A DNA stretch of 64,000 bases from Ahaetulla prasina (Eukaryota > Chordata > Lepidosauria > Squamata > Colubridae): positions 192,147,436 through 192,211,435 of the forward strand of contig NC_080539.1 of the NCBI RefSeq assembly GCF_028640845.1, given 5' to 3'. Shown in pieces: positions 55,015-64,000 of this stretch (positions are counted from its first letter, which is position 1; each line of letters opens with the position of its first letter). The notes below the pieces were generated by a model that was not told the origin of the DNA, ran no database searches, and saw nothing but the letters and a program-made list of their open reading frames with translations. The translations under genes and the position numbers were made by a program.

Positions 55015-55748
55015 GTAGCTTTCTTCACAGGCAGAGGTCTTGTACTCCGCGGATGAGTTGATCCAAAAGGATATAATTTAAGTCCCTAAATTCACAGTGG
55101 GCAGCAGCCTTTCATAGTGCTGCAATATATTCATTGATAGACTCGCTGTCCTTCTGAATTTTGTGCCGGAACTCCTAGCGTCTCACTATTTTGGACAGTG
55201 CTGGAGTGTAGTGAGTCTTTAGAGCGTTCTGAAGCACTTGCCATGGAACCGATTGCAGTGGCGTTGGTTCAGACAGGTATTCTGCTGTGTCAAACATGTC
55301 TGGCCACAATGGCTGTCGGATAACCTAAGGAGATCATTTACTTCTATGAAGCACTCCAATAGAGTCATGTACATGTCCCATTTCTCCTTCGTTGGGTCGA
55401 ATGGCGCATGTGGGTGGAACGCAGACACTTCTTCACTCTTTGAATTTGGCGTGCTAAATGGCCTCCGCTCCTTTTTGTCTGCCTGGCTGGATGTTCATTG
55501 TCAGCTGTTTTTGCCTTAGTTCTCCTTCACTGATCCCATCCTCATCGCCAGTGTTAAGTTGGGTGAGTGAAAAGACTGGAAACAGGCTTCATACAACAGC
55601 TCTTTATTTGACAACTATCTACAATCCAGCCGTTTACCTCTCTGACAGCCTGCCCTTATATAGGGAGCTGTCAGGGAGTTCAGCCAATCACATTTGAGTA
55701 TTCTTCCCACTCAAACGACAGACCAGAGGGAAAACTATCAGGCTGTCA
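55015..55748 (-). mobile_element. Gypsy remnant: 5' LTR and gag start
   Basis: On the minus strand a putative LTR of 197 bp (55552-55748, TGACAGCC...ACTTAACA) is followed by a primer-binding-like TGGCGATGAGGATGGGATC and a gag start with PFDPTKEKWDMYMTLLECFI (55219-55428). The element is cut off near 55015. Related to the complete element at 20-25 kb by primer site and gag type. Confidence 0.65.
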
Positions 55749-56469
55749 ATATCTAATAGAAAACCTGTATAAAATGTTCTCATTTGCCAACAGCAAGACT
55801 AGCAAAGATATTTAAAAATATATCCACAAAAGGCTAGAAATGTAATCAGATATTGGGTTCTTATTTTTACATGTGAAAATACATTTCACTTGTCCAAAGG
55901 CAAAAAAAAAAAGGACAAAAATACATACTTTAAATGGTTAGAGAAAATGACAAAGCAACATATAGATTTAAAACCAGAAATATTTTTGTTAGGTAAATTA
56001 CCAGAAAATTATAATAAAGGGATCACATATTTAATATTACGAGTTCACAGCAGCGATAATTGTATCTGCACAATATTGGAAAAATGAGGATACAACCTAC
56101 AGATGTAAGTATAATTAGAAAAATATTAGACTGTGTGGAGATGTATAGGTTGACATTAATAATAAAAGATAAGGAAGAAACAGAATATTTCTTAATATGG
56201 GATATGCTTTATCATGGTTAGATAAAAGAGTTAGAACTTAGAGGATGAAAGATTTTTACTGATATGTATAAGTAAATGATGTAAGAATTTTATTCTATAT
56301 AAGCAAATATTAATATTATTATTATGGTTATTATTATTACTTTTACCAGTTTTTATTAATACTTTGTATAAGCAAATTGATCCAGACAGTACACTATTTA
56401 TTAAGCACTTATGTATTTTAAAGAAGAAAAAAATGTATAAATAAAATTTTAAAAAAAAGATGAAGTGAA

Positions 56470-57218
56470 GATTGTCTGCAGAGGGATTTACTTTTCAAAG
56501 ATAAAGGGTACTTTTCAAATATGCACAAATAAGAGAAAGATTTAATATTGATAAAAATAATGAGAACTAAACAACATAAATATCAAAATAAACTATGTGC
56601 AAAAGATGAATGTTTATTGCAAAAATGTATAAACTTTTGTTGAAACTTGAGAGTAAGACATTAAGGATTGCATGATAAAATGGCCTAAGCATTTTAGTTA
56701 TAACATATAGGTGGATAATGAGAGAGAATGTGAGTAAAAATAATGAAATTCACATTGTGTTATGAATTGAGAATTTTTATAAAATAATGTACTATTAGTA
56801 TATAACACCAGAGAAATTATCTGAGATATATAAAAGTGCTTCTATCCAATGTTAGACATATAAAAACTACGAAAGGACATTACGGACTTGTGAAAAAAGA
56901 GATACAAATATGTATGATGATACAAAGAATTTTAATAACTAATATTGAAAAGAAACCAGATTTTTATTAGGCCTTATGAATAGCAAATTAGAAAATATTT
57001 TATATATGATAACTGCAATACAGTTATAATATACATAACAATGCAGAAATACTGAAACACCCACAATGAAGGAATGGATTATGCAGGTTATAGAATTGAC
57101 AGAAATAGCAAAACTGACCTGCTTAGTCAGGAACAAAACAATACATACTTTTATAAAAGACTAGAAACCTTTATTGGACTTATTGCTGAAAATGGAAAAA
57201 AGTTAAAAAATGATTTCT
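56470..57218 (+). pseudogene. C-terminal L1 ORF2 fragment of the host L1
   Basis: Decayed frames: MIKWPKHF-like near 56670 and the clearer IMQVIELTEIAKLTCLVRNKT (57075-57150). It reaches AAAAAATGATTTCT (57205-57218), the target site of the next L1 tail, and continues at 57897. Confidence 0.6.
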
Positions 57219-57896
57219 TTTTTTATAATTTTTTTTATTTTTTTACAACAAACAAACATAAAAATCTCATCAATCCAATTACGGTGTATTGGTGGGGTGT
57301 TTACATATCTTCTTGTGCAATTTCAAAATAAACATCTCTTTCATTCATCTATCTTATATTGTCCAAATCTCTTACTTGATCAATTTTTAATTAAACAATG
57401 GTGTTTTGTCTAATAGCATTATTCATTCCATTCTCCTAAATTAGTTTAATTCAAATTACTTCTCTTAACACAACCTTTTTAAACTATTTTCTAACATATC
57501 TTTCTTTCTAACCATTGATAAAATAAATCCCATATTTTATAATATTGCTTATCTTCTTGTTCTCTAATTTTGAATGTCAATTTCTGCACATTCCATTATC
57601 TTCCTAATAAATTTGTCTTTCAAAGATAATTTCTCATTTTTCCAATTTTTAGCAAACACAATCCTAGCTGCTGTAATAATATTCACAATCAAATATTTTA
57701 AATCTCTACTATATATTTCAGGTATAATCCCCAACAGAAAAACTTCTGGCTTAAAGTCTATATGTTTTTTAATCATTTTCTCCAGCCATGTGTGTATTTT
57801 AGTCCAATATCTTTTCTCTTCGACGCATGTCCACCACATATGGTAATATGATCCAGGTATCTGATGACACTTCCAACATTTGAAAAAATGATTTCT
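57205..57896 (-). mobile_element. L1 LINE tail, antisense, with 14-bp target-site duplication
   Basis: AAAAAATGATTTCT occurs at 57205-57218 and 57883-57896. The insert 57219-57882 reads on the minus strand as the L1 C-terminal Cys/His region (CWKCHQIPGSYYHMWWTC), then HIDFKPEVFLLGIIPE and FAKNWKNE, followed by the 3' UTR and A-rich tail at 57219-57240. 664 bp, 5' truncated. Confidence 0.87.
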
Positions 57897-58091
57897 GATT
57901 GAAAAAAAGATTGAATATGGGGATTCTTGTAACATTAAAGACAGAGAAAGAATAATGAGTTTGTTTTAAACTATTGAAAAGATTGTCAACGGTTGCTTAT
58001 TTTTTTCTACTTCTTGTTTCTCTTATTTTATTTTCATTATATATTTTTATATTTGTCTTATCTATGTAGAAATTCTCAATAAAATTACATT

Positions 58092-59640
58092 TAAAAGGCG
58101 CATGTCCAAGATGGCGCCGTAATCCTCCGATCGGAGAGTGGGACGTCGTCCTTTCCCAGCTGGCCCGGACCAGGAGGACCGTTTTCTATCACTTTGGTCC
58201 CGGGCCCGGCTAGGGCAACATCTCCCCGAGCCTGGGCGAGTGCGGCCGCCCTCGTTTGAGGCTGGGAGCGTGTGGAGGTGACTGGCGTCCCGACCGGCCT
58301 GGTCTGACGGAGAGCGCTGCAGCGGTGATGAGGGGCGGCAGTGGCAAAGGCGGCAGCGGCGATGGGGCAGCGTTTTCGGTGCTCCTGGCTGTGGCAGCCT
58401 GGTTCCCTGTTGCGGAGGCCTTGTTCCGGCCACAGTGGCCTTGTTCCTGCCGAGGCCGCGGTGAGACCGAGGCTGGCGGCGGCGGGGGCGAGGATTTCCT
58501 GCGTTGGCCTGGCCGGTCAGAGGGTGCTGATGGCCTGGTCAGCCTGGTCGGGCGGGGGGCGCCAGCGTTGACCGCGGAGTTGGCGAGGGACGGCAGGGGT
58601 GACGACGGCGTCTGCTACGGGGCGTGTTCCCAATGGTGGCAGCGAGATTTCCTACCGCAGTGGCCTCGGCGAGGACGGCGGCTGGCGGTGGTGGCGCCTT
58701 CCGAGGGCCTGGCCGGCCTGGTCGTGTGGGTGACGCTGATGGCTGTGACGGTGGCGTTGGCATCGAGGTGTGGTGGCGGTGGTGGCTAAGCGGCGGTGGA
58801 GGATGATTTCCCCCGGCGACAGCGGCGTTGTCCTTTCCACTGCCGGTCCCCGATGAGGGCGATGACAGTAGCGGCGATGAGGTCACTCCTATGGAGCCCA
58901 CGGACCTTTTGGGCCCCCTCCACGGACCATCCATGGTTTTTTCGGACCCCCCCAGGACCATCTATATAATTCTCACAGAGCCTCAGGACATTCTATCAGC
59001 AGTGCTGCCTTATGCAACAGCAATTTCTGAGGCAGTGGGGGGGGTTGACAATTCCATCTATCTGCTTATAACCTAGCCGGCGATCTGTGGGTTTCTATTC
59101 ATCTATTATCTGGACCGGCTGGGATGGGACTACCCACTACTTTCCACAGGACATATGTACTCGGCAGCTGTTCTTGTTGGTCTGCGAGATTCCCCCCTCT
59201 CGCAGATGTGGCCCTCCACGTTATCGAGGGCCTACCTCGATGACAGATTTTGGAATCCCGAGAGGTGGCATACGTCGAAGAAGCGACGCAGGGGCTTTTT
59301 AAAATCATTTTAAGGGGTTTTTAAGGGGAGGAAGGGAGATGATGGGCCTTGGGGGTGACTCATCAGGGGGTGGGAGAGGGATATGGCCAGATCCTGCGAC
59401 GGCTCACCGTGTAGATACTGTAGGCCCAGAGGTGAAGATGGAGTTGGGTGCTCGCGTCCATGAGGGCCATTCTATCAACATGGTTATTGGGAGGGGCAGA
59501 TATGGCGGAAGCGGGGGACCGTATCATGTTCGGGGAGTGCGTGATAGTTATTTGCAAATGATCCCGCACTCCGATCCCTTGGACTTCTCCCGTTCCCCGG
59601 GTGGCCATGATCCTCAGAGCCTGGACCTTCAGCTGATGGA
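58092..59640 (+). other. 5' region of the L2/CR1-like LINE (5' UTR and possible ORF1)
   Basis: GC-rich, with open stretches such as 58256-58789 and 58828-59076 that show no recognisable domain; the G/A/V/R-rich ones are probably compositional. No ORF1 motif found. Confidence 0.5.
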
Positions 59641-59648
59641 TGCTATGT

Positions 59649-62462
59649 AATGCCAGGTCCGTTGTGAATAAAGCCCCCCTCATATGTGATCTTATACAGG
59701 AGGGGGGTACGGACCTGATAGGCATTTTGGAGACCTGGTTGGGCACGGAAGGGGGGGACTCCCCTTGTTGAAATGTGCCCACCAGGCTTCCATGCATTTC
59801 ATCAGCCGAGGGCCCAGGGTAGGGGTGGAGGGGTAGCGGTTATCATCAACAAGGGTCTGGGACTGAGGGAGGCCACTGTACCACAGATAGCCGGATGTGA
59901 ATCCCTCTTTGTGAAGTGGGGTCAGGGGATTCAGGTGGGTTTGCTGATCACATACCTGGCTCCTTGCGGCGTGACAGCAGCCCTGCCCGAGCTGCTGGAG
60001 GTGATAGCCGAAGTGGCGGTTGATACCCCTAGACTTATGGTCATGGGGGATTTCAACCTGCCATCAATCAGCGAAGCATCTGTTGCGGCTCGGGAGTTCA
60101 TGGCTTCCATGACAGCCTTGGACCTGACCCAATTAGTTGATGGGCCCACTCACATTGGAGGGAACACGCTGGACTTGATTTTTGTCTCTGGATAGTGGCT
60201 GAATGAACTGGAACTAGGGGATTTAGTTATCCAACCCTTGTCATGGTCTGATCATTCTCTCCTTCAGCTGGACCTTGAAACCGCCAACCCACACCGCAGG
60301 GAGATGGAACTGACTTGGTGGTTCCATCCCAGGCGCCTGATGGACCCAGAGAGGTTTCTGACGGAGCTTGGGCCATTTCCTGAGGATCTGGCCCATGACT
60401 CAGCGGAGGAACTTACCACCGCCTGGGAAAGGGCGGCGGCGGGGGCCTTAGACCGAGTCGTGCCTTTGCGGCCTCTGACCCAGCGCCAATCTCGACCAGC
60501 CCCTTGGTATTCTGAGGAGCTGAGAGAGATGAAGTGCCAGAAAAGACGCCTAGAGAGTGGTTGGAGGGCCAGCCGTTCTGAATCTGATCGAACACTAGTG
60601 AGGTCTCATATTCAGACCTATCTACTGGCGATAAGAGTGGCGAAACGTGAGTATTTTGCCGCCCTTGTTGCATCGGCAGATAATCGCCCAGCCACCCTGT
60701 TTCGGGTGACCCGCTCCCTTCTTACTCAGGGAGCTAGGGAGGACCCCTTAAGGAACATGCTGAGGACTTTGGACGATATCTGCATGATAAAGTCGCTCAG
60801 ATCCGGGATGGGCTGGACGCAGTTTGGGTAGATCCGGATGGGCTGACAGAGGCAGTTCTTGGAGATACCATCTGGGATGAATTTGACTCTGTGGCTCCCG
60901 AGGACATGGACAGGATACTGAGAAAGCTGAATGCAACCACATGTTTATTGGACCCGTGTCCCGTGTGTACCCGTGTGTGGTACTGGCCACACAGGAGATT
61001 ACACGAGGTTGGCTCTGGAGAATTGTTAATGCTTCTTTGAGGGAGGGTGTCTTCCCCACCGCCCTGAAGGAGGTGGTGGTGAGGCCCCTCCTCAAGAAGC
61101 CTTCTTTGGACCCAACCGTTTTGGCTAACTACCATCTGGTCTCCAACCTTCGCTTTGTGGCAAAGGTTGTTGAGAGTGTGGTAGCGCATCAGCTTCCTCG
61201 GTACCTGGATGAAACTGTCTATCTGGACCCGTTCCAGTCTGGTTTCCGGCCTGGATACAGCATGGAGATGGCGTTGGTCATGTTGGTGGATGATCTCTGG
61301 AGGGCCCGGGACAGGGGTTGTTCCTCTACCCTGGTCCTATTAGATCTCTCAGCAGCTTTTGATACCATCGACCATGGTATCCTGCTGCGGCGGCTGGAGG
61401 GGTTAGGAGTGGGGGGCACCGTTTTTCGGTGGTTCTCCTCCTTCCTCTCTGACCGGTCGCAGATGGTGTTGACGGGGGGGCAGAGATCGACCGCGAGGCA
61501 CCTCTTATGTGGGGTGCCGCAGGGGTCGGTTCTCACGCCTCTGCTGTTCAACATCTATATGAAGCCGCTGGGTGAGATCATCCGTGGTTTTGGGGTGAGT
61601 TGTCACCTGTACGCTGATGATATGCAGCTGTACATTTCCACCCCTAACCACCCCAACGAAGCCATTGAAGTGATGTCCCAGTGTCTGGAGGCCGTGCAGG
61701 TCTGGATGGGGAAAAACAGGCTCCAGCTCAACCCGTCCAAGACTGAGTGGCTGTGGATGCCAGCATCCCGGTACAATCAGCTGATTCCATCGCTGACTGT
61801 GGGGGGTGAGTTGTTGGCCCCCATGGGGAAGGTCCGCAATTTAGGCGTCCTTCTGGATGGACGGCTGTCATTAGAAGACCATATGACAGCCGTCGCCAGA
61901 GGGGCTTTTTATCAGGTGCGCCTGATATGCCAGTTGCGTCCCTTCTTGGACCGGGATTCTCTATGCATGGTCACTCATGCCGTCGTTACTTCCGCCTGGA
62001 CTACTGCAATGCTCTCTATATGGGGCTCCCCTTGAAGGGTACCCGGAGGCTCCAACTGGTCCAGAATGTGGCTGCGCGGTGATAGCGGGAGCTACTCATG
62101 GCTCCCATATGACACCCATCCTGTGCAGGCTACACTGGCTTCCGGTTGCCTTCCGGGTTCAATTCAAGTTGTTAGTGACTGTTTTTAAAGCGCTCCATGG
62201 CTTAGGACCGGGATACTTACGGGACCGCCTGCTGCTACCGGTGGCCTCCCATCGACCAGTGCGCTCTCACAGAGAGGGTCTCCTCAGGGTGCCGTCGGCC
62301 AGACAATGTCGGCTGGCGACCCCCAGGGGAAGGGCCTTCTCTGTGGGGGCTCCAGCCCTCTGGAACGACCTACTTCCAGGGATGCGCCAGCTTCCTGACC
62401 TCCGGACCTTCCGGCATGAGCTGAAGACTCTTTTATTTCATTGTGCAGGACTGGCCCAATAG
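59649..62462 (+). pseudogene. L2/CR1-like ORF2: endonuclease and reverse transcriptase with frameshifts
   Basis: The endonuclease starts with [18 protein letters not shown] at 59649, shifts frame near the G-run at 59751, continues 59773-60195 (GRGGGVAVIINKG, LMVMGDFNLPSISEASV, GGNTLDLIFVSG), has a TAG at 60193-60195, then SWSDHSLLQLD to 60831. After a frameshift, RT runs 60941-62035: [48 protein letters not shown] and the catalytic YADD (61609-61620). After another shift the C-terminus runs 61977-62462 (FKALHGLGPGYLRDRL, LWNDLLPGMRQLPDLRTF). Four lesions in 2.8 kb show modest decay. Confidence 0.88.
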
Positions 62463-62638
62463 TTTTAAATAGTTTTTAAAGGGTTTTTTGGATTTTTAGA
62501 ATTATCGGCCAATTTAAATTAGTCTTTTATAGCTGGTTTTAATTTTTGTATCATTGTTTTATTTGGCCTGAGTCCTTCGGGAGAAGGGCGGTATAAAAAT
62601 CTAAATAATAAAATAATAAAATAATAAATAAATAAAAA

Positions 62639-62889
62639 TGTATTTGAAATCAGGAGCTTGGTTTCAATCTCAAGCCATGCAAAATAAGTTGTTTTGCACA
62701 TCTCTTTTCTGAAAAGTTGACACATTCAACAAACTGATGTTGTGACCTACAGACAGGAACACAAGATTTTTACAGAATAAATGAAAGTCAGTATCTGCAA
62801 TAGAGAATATCAACCAATAATTTTTAAATATGTTAGAATGTATTGGTCCTTGGCATAGATAATGTTTAGCTCAGTTATGTGGCAGTATC
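62639..62889. other. Intron sequence, nothing recognised
   Basis: About 250 bp without recognisable features. Confidence 0.4.
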
Positions 62890-63075
62890 TTGATTTAAGT
62901 TTGGGAAGTTAAACAGAGAATTGAATATGCTTAGTACTTGGAATGGGAGACCATTAAGCAAACACTAGATTAGGGAATTTAAGAAAACATACTGCTGGAA
63001 GGCAATAGTAAATTTGTTCCATACTGTTACAAAGAAATATAGATAATGTCTATAAAGTCATTAGATATTGAAATC
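62890..63075 (+). mobile_element. 5S-rRNA-derived SINE (5S-Sauria type)
   Basis: 62895-62985 aligns with the 3' two-thirds of 5S rRNA (ggcagtatcttgatttaagt, gggaagttaaacagag, then cttagtacttggaatgggag). It is followed by the non-5S body (ctggaaggcaatagtaaat, tctataaagtcattagat). The 5S part covers the polymerase III internal promoter but has several substitutions. Confidence 0.68.
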
Positions 63076-63121
63076 TATTCATAGCAAGGTATTGCCTTTT
63101 TAAAATTGAGTTAATTACACC

Positions 63122-63393
63122 TAAATGGGCCTCTGGTGGCTCAGACTGTTAAGACAGTCTGTTATTAACAGCAGCTGCTTGCAATTACTGCAGGTTCAAG
63201 TCCCACCAGGCCCAAGGTTGACTCAGCCTTCCTACCTTTATAAGGTAGGTAAAATGAGGACCCAGATTGTTGGGGGCAATAAGTTGACTTTGTATATAAT
63301 ATACAAATGGATGAAGACTATTGCTTGACATAGTGTAAGCTGCCTTGAGTCTTCGGAGAAGGGCGGGATATAAATGCAAATAAAAAAAAAGAT
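63122..63393 (+). mobile_element. tRNA-derived SINE with the L2/CR1-like tail
   Basis: A-box region tggctcagactgttaag near 63137 and B box ggttcaagtccc at 63192-63203. The body ends in ctgccttgagtcttcggaga and 'agggcgggatataaat' (63331-63376), matching the terminal sequence of the LINEs at 7.5, 27.6, 33.7, 38.3 and 58 kb, then (A)n. A shared tail implies mobilisation by that LINE. Confidence 0.75.
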
Positions 63394-63617
63394 GATAGCT
63401 GGAGTGTTTTTTTATAATTCATGTTTTCAATAGAATCTGTGTAAAGTATCATGTGAATATATGAAAGTAGCTGCCTGTGATTCAATAAGTAAAGAATCTT
63501 TATTGGGTTTTTTTATAAATAATTTTTATTAAACAGTTTTTTAAAAAAAGAAAAAAGAAAATTTCTTCTTTTCAACAATTTCGCATCAATAAACATTTCT
63601 TACATATTCATTTTTCT
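63394..63617. other. AT-rich segment, possible L1 3' tail remnant
   Basis: 63510-63560 has 'tttttataaataatttttat', like the antisense L1 3' end at 57220-57240. No coding sequence. Confidence 0.35.
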
Positions 63618-64000
63618 CCCAATTTATCCAATTCCTTATCGATCTTAGGTCTAATTGCAAAGGGAACCCTACGGGGCTTAATTCTAATTGGTGCTACCTA
63701 GTTGGGATCTAGGCTGAAGGAAATAGGCTGAAGGAAATAGGCGTTCCTTAGTATTTGCCTAGGCCGCTGCTGAATACGTCCTCAAACTCCCTCATGAGGT
63801 CGTCCGCGATGGTGTTGATGCCGGTAACTCCCATGCACAGGGCCTCGAACCAGTCCAAGCTGAGCAGGCTTGGCAATGCCCCTTCGACCACAGTTATTTT
63901 TAAGGGGCTGGAAAACCCCCGAAATTGCATTTGGAAAGTTCCGCTGCCCACAACTGGGATGCGGTTTCCTTGGTAGTCTTTGAGTTGTAACCACTGCAGT
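63618..64000 (-). pseudogene. Gypsy protease/linker fragment, cut by the window end
   Basis: The minus-strand open block 63748-63951 carries MGSGTFQMQFRGF and, further on, LLSLDWFEALCMGV and LMREFEDVFSSGLGKY: the C-terminal part of the gypsy protease and the linker before RT. It is related to the 23200-23530 region of the complete gypsy. RT should lie to the left but stops at 63618. The 14-bp string gctgaaggaaatag is duplicated in tandem near 63713-63740. Confidence 0.7.

Larger units (their letters stand above)
52679..56469 (+). mobile_element. L1 LINE number 2, 5' truncated, with 11-13-bp target-site duplication
   Basis: GATGAAGTGAA lies at 52681-52691 and 56459-56469 (AA before each may belong). 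The element starts at 52692 with RT sequence (VIVNRDLMKNFNIRQGCPLS), and continues at 54449 (LFILTLEVLNSNVRQ). It resumes at about 55755 in the C-terminal part (WLEKMTKQHIDLKPEIFLLG) and ends with aataaaatttt and an A-run at 56458. It is broken by a hAT at 52782-54440 and by foreign sequence at about 54490-55750. The latter replaces the ~1.25 kb of ORF2 expected there. Confidence 0.78.
49310..58091 (+). mobile_element. Old L1 LINE hosting three later LINE insertions
   Basis: Plus-strand L1 ORF2 pieces lie in order: the RT catalytic region (49325-49455, FVGDLVLILEN), an unassigned AT-rich stretch (52369-52691), and the C-terminal domain (about 56590-57218 then 57897-57970; IMQVIELTEIAKLTCLVRNK, then IEYGDSCNIKDRERIMSLF), with a 3' UTR to 58091 (aataaaattacatttaaaa). 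Between the pieces sit the L3/CR1 (49457-52368), L1 number 2 (52692-56458) and an L1 tail (57219-57882). The C-terminal joins are well supported; the link from 49455 to 52369 is an inference. Confidence 0.65.
58092..62638 (+). mobile_element. Near-full-length L2/CR1-like LINE (4.5 kb)
   Basis: Starts near 58092 with 'ccaagatggcgccg' directly after the tail of the older L1, and ends at 62638 with the hairpin region, TATAAAAAT and an (AATA)n tail. The first 900 bp are GC- and CpG-rich, unlike the surrounding AT-rich DNA. It is the longest of the copies at 7.5, 27.6, 33.7 and 38.3 kb and could serve as their reference. Confidence 0.85.

Noticed and set aside
58256..58961. Open frames of 140-177 residues on both strands
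   Set aside because: The GC-rich 5' part of the LINE keeps several frames open; no domain or codon pattern supports a gene.
1..64000. CRISPR arrays, operons, prophage or toxin-antitoxin systems
   Set aside because: The window is vertebrate intronic DNA; tandem repeats here have no spacer structure and no prokaryotic gene was seen.

Overview
This window is vertebrate nuclear DNA, most likely from an advanced snake and at least from a squamate reptile. The evidence is the repeat content: a Sauria SINE with a BovB LINE inside it, 5S-rRNA-derived SINEs, and two L3/CR1 LINEs whose 3' ends run into (ATTCT/AATAG)n microsatellite, the tail type known from snake genomes. There is no bacterial or plasmid gene organisation.

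The only host gene I can support is SPAG16 (PF20-like WD40 axonemal protein) on the minus strand. Two consecutive coding exons are visible, at 29680-29823 and 537-722. Both have clean splice sites and the phase-2 codon joins correctly. The window is therefore about 29 kb of one SPAG16 intron plus parts of the two flanking introns.

Nearly everything else is transposable elements, many nested in one another, and target-site duplications (TSDs) often give the order of insertion. 1.9-3.7 kb: a hAT-like fragment and a ~500-bp sequence present three times in tandem. 3.7-17.9 kb: a chromodomain Ty3/gypsy element split by a full-length L1 (15-bp TSD; itself split by an L2/CR1-like LINE) and by an L3/CR1 LINE. 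18.0-24.9 kb: CR1 fragments, one holding a complete 4.5-kb gypsy element with both LTRs and a 5-bp TSD. 27.4-32.7 kb: a 5S SINE, an L2/CR1 fragment, the SPAG16 exon, and a 2.2-kb hAT-like element (8-bp TSD) filled with CT-rich repeat and a long inverted repeat. 33.0-37.1 kb: a Sauria SINE containing a BovB LINE containing an L2/CR1 LINE. 38.3-43.7 kb: an L2/CR1 LINE and a second chromodomain gypsy fragment. 44.2-48.7 kb: CR1 fragments with another hAT-like insertion, and a MITE. 49.3-58.1 kb: an L1 holding an L3/CR1, a second L1 (itself holding a hAT and a gypsy remnant) and a third L1 tail. 58.1-62.6 kb: a near-full-length L2/CR1-like LINE. 62.9-63.4 kb: a 5S SINE and a tRNA SINE. 63.6-64.0 kb: the start of another gypsy element.

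Every element ORF I inspected carries stops or frameshifts, so none appears autonomous, though the complete gypsy and the 5.4-13.4 kb L1 look fairly young. I found no undescribed protein system. The most interesting structures are the nested insertions with readable TSDs, the L2 tail hairpin at 43.3 kb, the palindrome cluster at 43.8-44.0 kb and the inverted-repeat hAT at 30-32 kb. Family names are from recognition of motifs and termini, not from a database search.
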